64,000 nucleotides of DNA from Spizellomyces punctatus DAOM BR117 (taxonomy: Eukaryota > Chytridiomycota > Chytridiomycetes > Spizellomycetales > Spizellomycetaceae): positions 535,793 to 599,792 of the forward strand of contig NW_015971540.1 of NCBI RefSeq assembly GCF_000182565.1, written 5' to 3'. The translations under genes and the position numbers were made by a program. The notes under the pieces are model-generated. The model made no database searches, was not told the origin of the DNA, and saw nothing but the letters and a program-made list of their open reading frames with translations. Positions 11,434 through 22,394 of the stretch are shown in pieces. How positions within the stretch are numbered: the stretch's first letter is position 1; each line of letters opens with the position of its first letter.

Positions 11434-13197
11434 ATGGGCCTTGCGAGCAAACTCGCTGGTGGTGCTCGACCACTCGGCGGCGCTCCTCATGGCGGACAAC
11501 CTTATGGTGCTCCTCCACCGACGCAAGCACCTTACGGAAGTCAACCACCCTACGGCGCTCCTCCTAATCAACCGTACGGTGCACCTCCGCCGAATCAAGC
11601 TCCTTATGGGGGTCAACCACCATACGGCGCTCCTCCGAATCAACCGTACGGCGCACCTCCGCCGAGTCAAGCTCCTTATGGTCCTCCTCCGAATCAGTCG
11701 TCTGGTGCTCCACCGTCGAACAAACCGCCATATGGAGCGTCACCAACTGGCCAGGCACCGCCATTCCAACAACCACCGTACGGAGCTCCTCCTGGCGGTC
11801 CCGCTCCACCTTTTGGTGGTGTCGGGATGAACCAAGCCGGCCCGTATGGTGGTCCTCCAGGTCCTTATGGAGGCCCTCCACAAAACGGGCCATACGGACC
11901 ACCACAAGGATCGTTTCCAGGGGGCTTTGGACAAAGTGGTCCGCCCGGAAATGCACCGTGGGGAGCACAGGTATGCTGCAATGCCGAAAATATTCTTAAA
12001 TTACCTCTTGAAAATTGAACCGGTCACAAGTCTGCTCCACCTTCAGGATATCCTGGAGCTGCTTATGGTGCTCCACCCCCAGGTGCGCCGTACGGTCAGG
12101 CTCAGCAAGGTCCACCAGGCCAATCCGGAGTGGTAGGATTGCAAGTGGAATAACATGTACAAACCGAAATATAACATTTGTATATCACAGGGGGGAATAT
12201 CTCACGCCCAACCGCATCCGGCAGCAGCACAACGCTCCTTTCCTGTCATTGCGGCCAAACTAGACTACATTGTCAATACAAACCAGCTTCAAAACTTTTA
12301 CCCTCCCCAGACTATTCAGCAGATCGCGGACCGAATCTCGAAAACAGTGGATTTTGATAGTTTGACTGCACACTGGAAATTACAAACGTCGGAACTGGCT
12401 TATGATTTGGCGAGTTTAGCGCTATATGACATTGTGATTTATTCGTGAGTTCCGTGATTTGCCTTTTTGTTATGTTTTTGGAGATACCAAACTTTCTCCT
12501 TGATCGTAGGGACGATTCTGGATCAATGAGCGCAGCCGAGAATGGAGAACGAATCGATGATCTCAATCTCATCGTCTCCAAAGTTGCAGAAATTGCATCG
12601 CTATTTGACCAGGACGGCATTGTGAGTAATATCTCGGTGACCTCTCGCTAGTATCTATTAATAAAAGTTTTATTGCAGACGGTCCGATTCATGAACTCTG
12701 AGCAACAAGGCAACAACCTTCGTTCTGAAGCTGAAGCCACCGCCCTCATCCGCTCCATACGCTATATGGGGGTGACACCTCTCGGCTCACAGCTCGATGC
12801 CAAAGTTATCCAGCCGTTGGTGATTGGGCCTGCCCGATCGAACAGTCTTCAAAAGCCCGTATTGGTGATTACCATTACCGATGGTGAACCGGTTGGTGAA
12901 CCAAGAGATAAAGTCCAAACCGTAATTGCCGGGGCGAAGCAGGCCCTCACGTCTACTCGTTACGGAGGTGGTGCCGCTGCATTTCAATTCGCACAAGTGG
13001 GTAAAGATCAGGGGGCTCAAAGGTTTTTGGCCACTCTTGACAATGACCCCAACATTGGACGCATGGTGGATTGCACATCTTATTTTGAGCTGGAGCAGAT
13101 GGAGATGGCGAAGAAAGGCGTGAATCTAACACCAGAGATGTGGTTAGTGAAGTTGATGGTTGGATCGATTGATCGTACGTATGATGAGCAGGATTAG
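11434..13197 (+). CDS. PYG/Pro-rich von Willebrand factor A domain protein
   Basis: Exons 11434-11970, 12031-12132, 12191-12444, 12510-12621 and 12679-13197 give 507 residues with consistent phases. The first ~215 residues are a low-complexity Pro/Gly/Tyr/Gln region with recurring QPYGAPPP units. After a hinge (GGISHAQPHP) comes a folded segment starting FPVIAAKLDYIV, then a vWA-type domain: the MIDAS motif DDSGSM follows IVIYS near residue 299, with the downstream TPLGSQLDAKV (MIDAS Thr) and ITITDGEPVGEP (MIDAS Asp). Several fungi encode cytosolic vWA proteins with this layout; the ligand is unknown. The tyrosine-rich repeats suggest a phase-separating or multivalent-binding segment (inference). 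Confidence 0.88.
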
Positions 13198-14107
13198 TCG
13201 ATTGGTAGGATGCGCCTATATTCAGATAAGGTAGGGGGGGAGGGGGGTATGAGGGATAATTTTTACTTCACTACTGGTGCTGTTTAGTGCGAATCCTTAG
13301 TTAACGGGAGGCCAGTGATATTTCCCGCACAGGGCTTATGTTTAGTTCTTCCCATTATGTATTTTGACAAGAGTTATAATCCAAACCATGCTGGTTGCAG
13401 TATGTCCGGTAGGATGCTGTGGCAACGATGTTTGTAATGCTTCATGTTTTCCAGCAGAAGTACAGCCGGGTAAGTGAGGTTGTCGATTAGAATTGGAATC
13501 TGCAACTACGTTTGTCCCGTAGCCAACTATGCGGTGCTGTTCGCGTTCCTCAATAGGTTCACTGATCCGCCAGAAACAGTAGATCGACCATTTCTTCCAG
13601 CATACGAAGATTTACCACTTTGCAGATACTAATTATAGTATTGAGTGTGCGTTTAGAATGAATGCGGCGCTCATGGTTAGCTTCCTCGAGTCCTTAATGA
13701 GAATTATCCTAACGTGTAATTCGTAGATACAAATGTCATGACGGGCAAGGTGTTTTACAGCACCACTCTTCGGTTTAAGACTACTGGAAACAGTCGGTTA
13801 TCACAGGCAATTCCTGCTAAATGCAGCAAAAGTGTTGATCTCTCAAAAGTATCAAACAACACAACAAGTTTAGAATGGGCTGTGATATCTTGAGTGCACG
13901 ATCGGCTTACCTAACGGATGAGTAATCAAGTTCACAATTTTTTTGGATTACGTCGCGTTCAACTGGCAGCTACCAACTCCGATATCTCCAAAGAATTGCT
14001 CACATTGGTTGGAACTGACTCTAGACGGCAGCACCAGAAGGTCCCAGTTGACGACAACATAATTACGAAGCGGCCCCTCCCGTCTACTGCTCTGCCAGAC
14101 AGTAATA
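13198..14107. other. Intergenic region, no gene supported
   Basis: A G-run lies at 13231-13246 just after the vWA stop. A 72-codon frame at 13918-14136 overlaps the helicase start out of frame and lacks family features. The 3' part should be the promoter of the DEAH helicase gene. Confidence 0.5.
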
Positions 14108-17100
14108 ATGGGCAAACAGCGCCCACGTTACAATGAGAGGGCACGAGCTTCGTCTCACTTGGCAAAGACAGCCAAACCACATCCCCATGCTCGAGACGGA
14201 GGCTTGAAAAAGAAGCGAAAGAGTGCTACTGAACCCGCGGCGATATCTGAAGCGTCTAGCGTCACTCTCATAACAGAAACCTCTACTAGCAGTATCACAA
14301 ACGAAGACAATGTCGAGTATTCTGCCTCCAAGACGGACGTTCCTATTGTGCTCGTTCCAGGAGAGAAGGGGCCATCGGGAGAGGAAGACAAGAAAACACT
14401 AGACCTGAGCTTGCTAGAAGAGGAGCCAACCGGAAAATTAACGTCCAAAAAGCGAAAAAGATTGGAAAAGTTTATCGAGAAGCAATTGAAGAAGGAGGAG
14501 AGAGTAAAGCTACTGCAAAAGTTGAGCGAGCAAAGCTTTTCGTCGGAGCTTTTACGGTCGAGTAAGGCTCTAGGACAGAATGTAAGCTTGAAGCTCTTGG
14601 ATTGGTGTCTGAGGTTCAATGACGCAGTGACCAATATCTGACGTATTTACATGTTCATAACAGAAATTGACTGCTCGTGAAAAACTGCGGCAAGCGCTCC
14701 TAGAAGAGCGTGCTGGAATCTCTCGTTCGGATTTAGGGGTGCGCCTTCTCGTAGAAAAGGACTTTGACGATGAGGCGGATGCGGCATTGGACGGAGTAGC
14801 AGCAGATGTAGTAGATAGCAAGAAGGACACAGTCCTGGCTGTAAACGATAAAGCTAGCCACGGCCAGACAAGCGCGGTAGATGTCCCACTTGCCAGAGAA
14901 CAACCGGAACCGCTTGGAATAGTGTCGCGAGCGTTTGGAAAAGTCCCACCGGCACCAGCGTCCGTGGAAGTTTTTGAGGAATATGGAGGTGCTACGAAAA
15001 AAGATGAAGAAAATCCCTCCGCTGGATTTGGAGCTGCGCTGAAAAGTTCTCAAAGCACTGCCGTACTAAGCTTTGGAGCCGCATTGAAGAGAAAAGCTCC
15101 GGAAGATGGTGTAGAAGGTGAGCAACCTGAGCTGACGATACCCAAGCGGAAAAAGAAAAAGCAAAAGAAAAAAGCCGTGCCGGTCAATAAAGAGCCACAT
15201 GGTAGCGATTCGGAAGGCGAAGAAGTAAACCACACAGAGGAGGAAGGCGCTGGTGGTGCGAAAAAGGATATCTGGGCGGCAGACGTGGTGGTGGGCGAAC
15301 ATTTGAACTCTACAAAGTTGAATGGCTCAACACAAAAGCAGCCTATTAGTGCAACTACTTCCAACACCCCTAAAACAACCTCTAAGCAGCAAGAAGCACC
15401 AAACACTTCGTCCAAGCCAATATTTCATGTCCCGGTCGATCGCCCCGAGTCTGTACAGCTTACCCGTATCTCGCTTCCTGTTGTGATGGAGGAACAGCCT
15501 ATTATGGAAGCTATCCTTAACCATGACGTGACAATCCTCTGTGGTGAAACCGGTTCCGGAAAGACAACGCAAGTACCGCAATTTCTCTATGAAGCCGGGT
15601 TCGGTGACCCAACGCATCCACAATTCCCTGGCATGGTCGGTGTGACACAACCTCGGCGAGTAGCAGCTGTTTCAATGGCCCGGCGTGTTGCCGATGAGAT
15701 GGCCTTGAAGAATGGAGAAGTGGCTTATCAGATTCGATATGATAAAGGATCTACGGGTCGTAATACACGGATCAAGTTTATGACAGATGGTATCCTGCTA
15801 AGAGAGCTTAGTGTCGCTGCTGGAGGGGAAACACAATCTAAGAAGAAAGCGGCAGATGGACCAGCGGATCTCCTTCTATCAAAGTACTCGTGTATCATTA
15901 TTGATGAGGCCCACGAGCGAACAGTTGGGACGGATGTGCTGATAGGGTGGTTGACACGCATCGCTGCTCTACGAAATTCGGGGAAGGTGGCAGGTGTCAA
16001 GCCATTGAAACTAGTCATTATGTCTGCAACCCTTCGAGTCGAGGATTTTACCATGAATCAGACGTTGTTTGCAGCAAATGACAAACCACCCGTGGTAAAA
16101 GTGGATGGACGACAACACAAGGTATTGTCCTATTACATATTGACCCGCAAACCATTTTTTGCATGGGGCTGACGATTACCCCTACACCCCAGGTGGTGAT
16201 TCACTATAATAAACGTACCCCCGAACTCGATTATGTTACTGAAGCATTCAAAAAAGTTTCCAAAATCCATAATCAACTCCCACAAGGCGGCATTCTTGTC
16301 TTTTTAACCGGTCAACAAGAAATCCAAGTACTTGTCCGTAAATTACGAAAAGCATTTCCTCTCCATAAGCCAAAGGAGGTTGAACGAAATAGACTGGAGG
16401 AGACGTTCGCAGAGAAGGGTACCAAGGGAAATGCAAACATGTTTGATGAAGCGGATGGAGATGTAGACATGGAAACGGGGCCGGATGATTACAACGAAGG
16501 CGAGAGTGATGTCGAAAATATGGACGAGGATGACGAAGAAGAGGAGGTTGAAATTCTTGGGGGACTGAGTGATGACGAGAATGAACCTGAACCGCTCATT
16601 ACTCCAAGAAAGTTTGGGGAGCAAGCTGCACCATTGCATGTGTTACCCCTGTATTCACTGCTGCCAACGGCGGCTCAGATGAGAGTGTTTGAGGCACCCC
16701 CGGCTGGGTCGCGGCTTGTTGTTATTGCTACCAACGTCGCGGAAACGTCCTTAACCATTCCCGGAATCAAGTATGTAGTAGATTGTGGGAAAGTGAAAGA
16801 GGTAGGGCACACCCTCGGTTTGTAGTATGTGGGTTCACTTCTAATCTAATGGTGACTTTCAGCGCCGGTACGATGCAAATTCTGGAGTGCAAACATACCA
16901 AATATGTTGGACATCTCGTGCCTCAGCTGACCAAAGAGCTGGGCGAGCAGGACGTGTTGGCCCAGGCCATTGCTACCGTCTCTTCAGCTCGGCAGTCTTC
17001 AACGATTACTTTGAACAATTCTCTCAACCTGAAATCCTTCGGGTCCCAATTGAAGGCGTGGTCCTGCAAATGAAGAGCATGGGAATAAACAACGTCGTCG

Positions 17101-18828
17101 GTTTTCCTTTCCCGACCCCACCAGGCAAAGAGAATCTCAAGGCTGCTGAGAAGCTATTGTTGCATCTAGGAGCAGTTGACACTGACTCGAATATTTTAAA
17201 GATAACTGAACTTGGCAAATTGATGGCAAAGTTCCCAGTTTCGCCACGGTTCGCAAAGATGATCATTGTCGCTGCTTCTCAAACCGAGAATATCTTACCC
17301 TATGTCATCGCGATTGTGTCTGGGCTCTCCGTAGGTGACCCGTTCATCAGGGACGAGGATATTGTTGGGAAAGAGCAAGAAGAAAGCGATGAAGATGATG
17401 ACGATGCAGAGGAGGAGAAGGAACGCCGCTCAAAGAAACGATCTGCATTTTGGAAGACAATGGCAACATTTTCCGGGAACCCACCGACGTCTGACGCGCT
17501 TCGACTTCTCACTGCCATTGGTGCTCACACAGCCGAATATTCCCGATCCACCTCCCTCGCCGAAAAGTTTTGTGAAAAGCACTTTCTTCGTCCAAAGGCA
17601 ATGGACGAAATGCGTAAATTGCGCGGCCAATTGACCAATCTCGTCAAGATGGCTTTGGGGGATAATGGTCGTTACCCATCTGTGCGGGATTTATGTGTGG
17701 ATCCACGATTGCCGCCTCCTAATCCTCGACAGGCGGCTGCAATCCGACAGGTGTTATTGTCAGGATTTGCGGACAGGGTTGCTAGGCTTGACGATGAGGC
17801 CAGCAAGGGCTGGGGCGGCAAAAAGTGTGTTCCTGTGTACCGCACAATGTGGGGAGGAAAAAATGAGGTGTGCCAGATTCACCCATCAAGCTGTCTCCAT
17901 CGGGAACGGCCAGCGCCACGGTACGTGATTTACGACGAGCTTATTGGGAAGGAAGAGAAGATCTCTGCCGACAACGCCGGAGTGATTTCAATGCGTGCAA
18001 ATGCGAACGTGACAGCTCCGGACGGTACCTCAATCAAAAAGCATTGGTTGAAAGGCGTTTCCTCGATTGAAGATATATGGATATCCGTGGTGGCTCCTCG
18101 CCATCTTTGTCGAATGGGCAAGGTGATGGAGCAACCTGAGCCACGGTATGACGGTGCCATGGACAAAATTGTAGGATACTGTATTCCAAACTTTGGGCCA
18201 AAAATGTGGGATTTACCTCCTCGGGAAATGGAATTACCAAGGTTGGAGGACAGATGCAAGTGGTTTGCACGCAGCTTGATGGAGGGGAAGGTCGTCCTCA
18301 TGGAGCAAAAGGGGAAGAGTAAACGGAAGGGCAAGCGAATGAATGGGGGACAAGAAACAAGAGAAGTTTTTGCAAAACTGGCTCCATTTGTTACGACAAA
18401 GACTGTCACAATAACAAAGAGCTGGGGAAAGAGCCAAACGAAGGTTGGGAACTTGGTTGATACGATGGTGACGGCCGGTATTGATTCCAAAGCAAAGTTG
18501 ATTTCCCAATGGTACGTCCTTCACCTACTGTAGTTTCATGCATATTGTTTAGTTCTAACCCACCTCTACCCACAGGCGCCAAAACCGCACCTTTTTGCTG
18601 ACCCAATACCTTGCTTTCATCCCCGACGACTTTCATGCATGCCTTTCCCAAAATTGGCCACCTGCTGTCTTATACAACCGAGATGAGGACGACGCAGCTA
18701 GTGATGCCATTAGAATAGGCGAGTTGCTACGTGGGGTTGAAGAGATTTGTGCGGTTGCTAGAGGACGTAGGGATGAGAGAGATTTTGGGAGAGCCGAGAG
18801 TGAGAGTGAAGGAGATAGCGATTTTTAG
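14108..18828 (+). CDS. DHR1: DEAH-box RNA helicase, DHX37/Dhr1 family
   Basis: Five exons (14108-14581, 14664-16121, 16193-16801, 16863-18511, 18576-18828) give 1,480 residues. Superfamily-2 motifs are intact: GETGSGKTTQVPQF (about 451), TQPRRVAA, DEAH in IIIDEAHERT (about 572), SAT in VIMSATLR, NVAETSLTIPGIKYVVDCGK, and QRAGRAGRVGPGHCYR (about 870). The HA2 region has GLSVGDPFI. The OB-fold/C-terminal extension includes VYRTMWGGKNEVCQIHPSS and RYVIYDELIGKEEK. The long basic/acidic N-terminus (KKRKRLEKFIEKQLKKEER; NIWAADVVV-like segment) is typical of DHX37/Dhr1, the U3 snoRNP-linked helicase of 18S rRNA maturation. Acidic inserts occur after DMETGPDDY and in the HA2 region. It is longer than the yeast protein, mainly through these inserts. 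Confidence 0.95.
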
Positions 18829-20239
18829 AATGGAAGTATTTATATGTGTATAGGTTGTATTTAGCATATAGCTTTTTCCTTAATTCTGATACATGATTGT
18901 CTGACAAACATCTCAGAAATTTCTGGCTAGGGATAATTCTTTTGTTTTTCTGGGGGGCTGTTTCTGCTGGCATAGAAGCCGTCAGGCAACTTTCTAGTTC
19001 AAATTCTCAAGCACTGTATTTTTGATTGAAAACGCTGCACAGCTGGCACCGACAGTTGCCGATAGGCGCCTGATCATATTGGCTTTTAGCTTCAAATGAA
19101 GGGTTAAAGGTTTGTGCATCAACTTAATGTTCAGAAAACATATTGTTTCATGTGTGGACAGAGAACCGTTTCTACGAAACACCCGAGAGCAAATGTTTTG
19201 CGTCCGTTACCGCTCAAAAATGTGAGGCCTGCCAACCCTTTGATCCAAATCCCATTACGTGTAAATAACGCTCCTGCTTCTCTTGCACGGGATATAAAGG
19301 GTTGTAGCAAGACCCGTTGTGTGGACAAGAAAGAGAGAATCACAAAACAGTTCCTTGACAAATGATCGTTTGTAGATATATTCCAAAAAGGAAGAACCCA
19401 AAAAGGCCTGCGAGGAACAGCTAGCGTAACATAGCATCTCCTTGTCAGACAAACGTAATCGCAGACTCTTTCCATGAACTTTGACATGCCTAGTACGTTA
19501 CAAGCATTCGCTTTACCAGTAAGACTTCAGGACGGATTTCACACCCTTGACCAAATTCTATGCAACTTATCAGGACGATGTGATACTCCTACGCAGGTGA
19601 TGCCGATCGCATGCTTTCTTTATCCTCAGAGAAAGTGCTTCGCTCTCTGTTGGGAGGCGGTTGCTCGAGACCATTGACAATAGGGCACATGGCCCACAGA
19701 GTGGAAAGCAGAAGACGTACTTGAGACTCTCAGGGTATCAGCTGAGGACAACAGGAATCAACGATATCAATCCATTGTTTGCTCAGAGGGTTTCCTCATT
19801 ACCTGATATGTTTTGATCGCTGCGAGGAGTTTGGATGTCAAGAGGGTAAGGCACCGTGGCCAAATGGATTTCTTGGTTGAAAACGTCCCAATTCGAAACA
19901 AAATGCGGGAAACAAAAGGCCATTGACTATCCATTTCAAAGAAGTATTTAAAGAACAAGCGCCGTCTGCATTAAGTACAAATTTATTGAAAATGCCAAGG
20001 ATGGAATTCTCGCGCTTCAAAAATACACATTCTCGGACCAACACGTATCCTCACCACACTTAAAGGTGCCCTCTGCATTCCCATTTCGTAAAGAAACGAG
20101 CCCCCGGCTTGGGACGGGTTCAGCTGCATTACACCTCCACCGTTGAGAGAAAACTCACAACGGCCAAAGTGCTCCCGAGAGTCGTTTTTGAACGCCCAAA
20201 AACGACTACCAATTCGATCGCCCAAACGTACAATGCATG
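18829..20239. other. Intergenic region, no gene supported
   Basis: Short frames on both strands (for example 19114-19365 plus, 19131-19487 minus) overlap and have no recognisable content. The stretch ends in the higher-order tandem repeat. Confidence 0.5.
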
Positions 20240-20800
20240 GCGCCACAGATTCGCCCAGCCGCTAGGCCACTGCGCTGTGAACTTGCTACCATATTGCACG
20301 ATTGAGTACCGAAGCCCCTCAGCGTGGCCCCACAGATTCGCCCAGCCGCTAGGCCACCGCGCTGTGTAGTTTCTACCACGTCCTCTTCGGGCGGGAATAC
20401 GGCGCCACAGATTCGCCCAGCCGCTAGGCCACTGCGCTGTGAACTTGCTACCATATTGCACGATTGAGTACCGAAGCCCCTCAGCGTGGCCCCACAGATT
20501 CGCCCAGCCGCTAGGCCACCGCGCTGTGTAGTTTCTACCACGTCCTCTTCGGGCGGGAATACGGCGCCACAGATTCGCCCAGCCGCTAGGCCACTGCGCT
20601 GTGAACTTGCTACCGTATCGCGCGAATGGGTGTCGATCCCCTCAGTGTGGCCCCACAGATTCGCCCAGCCGCTAGGCCAACGCGCTGTGTGGTTGCTACC
20701 ACCTTCGGGAATGACACCGGAATACGGCGCCACAGATTCGCCCAGCCGCTAGGCCACCGCGCTGTGTAGTTTCTACCACGTCCTCTTCGGGAAGGAGACC
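20240..20800. repeat. 162-bp higher-order tandem repeat (seven core units)
   Basis: A core of about 36 bp beginning CCACAGATTCGCCCAGCCGC recurs with its CACAG at 20244, 20331, 20406, 20493, 20568, 20654 and 20731. Spacing alternates 87, 75, 87, 75, 86 and 77 bp, so the real unit is a 162-bp dimer present about 3.5 times. Odd copies are preceded by GGCG and even ones by GGCC. The dimer copies are nearly identical, implying recent expansion. 75, 87 and 162 are multiples of three, and minus-strand frames stay open through most of the array. It is GC-rich and begins about 40 bp beyond the stop of the nuclease-like gene at 20841. Confidence 0.9.
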
Positions 20801-20840
20801 ATACTTACCTGGAGGATGGAAAGTCGGGGGACTCCAACGA

Positions 20841-22394
20841 TCACGGCCCGAAGGGGTCCTCCGCTCCACGAGCAGCGCCTGGGCTTTCCGGTTGGCTAAC
20901 CTGAGAAAGCCAACCTTGAACCTTGGCGGTGGTATCGAGGACCGGATCTTTCCCTCCGGCGCCATGAAGCCGAGCCCTCTTGTGTCGGCGCTTGGATGAC
21001 CGCGCCGACCGCCCCGACCGCGACGACCTCTTGGACGATCTGTCGTCGTCCTCGCTCTCGTCATCCTCCCCTCCCTCCTCGGGATCAGGGCCGGGCATGT
21101 CGTCGCCATCAACATCGAGACCTTGCAGGTCTTGCCACTTGATGGGCGCCAGAAGGTCGAAGAGTCGTAACCCTTCCTCCCTCACGGCTACCATCAGAGA
21201 CATGAGACACAGCACGTCTCGACCATTAAGGATCGAGTAGTCTCCGACGTGATAGGCTATGTACTGCAGAAGAAGGCATTGGACGTTAATGCCGCACCGA
21301 ATCGAGTGGGGAAAGAGCACAGAACTTACCATGCCTGTGCCCCGAACCTTTTTGTACCCCATCACGTACAGGCTGAGGTGATACCCCACGAGGGTGGTAC
21401 CCACAACGGCAATATTCTGCCGCTCGAGCACCAATTCCCAAGCGTGCATGACAGCCCTAAGACCAGCAAGCAGCTGGTTCACGCACCCGAACTGCGCCGC
21501 TCTGTCCGATTTACGTTCTTGAACATAAAAGGGGAAGGGGACGCAGTCGGGATCGCCACATCGGGCTCGAAGCGGCAAAAGACTGTCGGCCAACAGCGTG
21601 TATGGGTTTTCTGGCTCCACAGGGGGGTCATCAGTACAATACCCAACGATGACGTCAGGTTTCGGCCTTGTAAGGCCAGCGATGCCCTCCGGCAAGGCCA
21701 GGATGTGGGTGTCCCTGTAGCAAGTTCAATGCGTGAATAACGGAAGCGACTCAATGCTAGAGTCAAAAGTTACTCACGACACATAAGCGAACACCTCGCC
21801 GTGATTCATCACGGACAAAAGGGCCGTCTTCAACGGCGCCCACTCGGCCTCGTGATTTCCTACAGCCGCCTGGATGAGCATCCTTATCACTCGTGCTCCA
21901 GTGAGGCTATTGACGTACCTTCGAGGCTGTCAGCTTTCCCGACCACCTGAAAAAGGTTGGCGCTAAGATGGTCTGAGACAACCGGGTTGTCTCCAAAATA
22001 CTCCGGCGCTTTCCTTTCCAGCTAAATGAATCAATCCCAAAGTGGTCAGGCGCAAGTCCATGAGAGCGCCAGATTGTAAGTGCTCGTTGTACTTACGTTA
22101 GGTCGGGAGCCAGCTCTCAACACTTGGCGTGGTGCCAAGAGCCGATTCACGAGAGCCTCCACAACGGGAGACGGGGCGAAAACCTTCTGATGAGCCGGCA
22201 AGTCGGCGGTGTCATTAAAAAACCCTCGGCACAGCCGCATGCCGTTGGTGTTGATCTGCCGCCGATACTTGCGGCTATTCTTGCTATCAAAACAAGACAT
22301 CATGCTTTAATGAACCAATTCAAAAGACGGCAACATTTTGCGGGAAATCTTACAAGGAGGCATTGGATTTGCTGGATTTCACAGAGTCAGACAT
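20841..22394 (-). CDS. PD-(D/E)XK-like (DUF7924-type) protein, apparent frameshift
   Basis: Exons in transcript order: 22394-22354 (MSDSVKSSKS...), 22283-22097, 22021-about 21920, about 21919-21778, 21714-21330 and 21263-20841. Clear donors and acceptors join all but one junction. Near 21920 the frames ending ...VVGKADSLE and starting RYVNSLTGARVIRM abut with a one-base offset, so there is either a frameshift or an unusual 56-nt intron (GTTGTC...GACAG). The core shows TRPKPDVIVGY, then PFPFYVQERKSDR and a Gln-rich helix, the order of D and ExK residues in PD-(D/E)XK nuclease-like folds of fungal DUF7924 proteins (family name from memory). The C-terminus is acidic then very basic (DDESEDDD; SKRRHKRARLHG). 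Composition is more GC-rich than its neighbours. Function unknown; possibly an effector-like or mobile-element-associated nuclease. Confidence 0.6.

Noticed and set aside
20244-20340. tRNA gene in the tandem repeat (A-box match)
   Set aside because: No B-box and no acceptor or T-arm pairing could be drawn.
20206-20733. 175-codon minus-strand frame inside the tandem repeat
   Set aside because: It is open only because the repeat periods are multiples of three; there is no supported start and no family. It is reported as a repeat property instead.
20240-20800. CRISPR-like regular array
   Set aside because: Spacers are not unique: the whole 162-bp dimer repeats, and the genome is eukaryotic.
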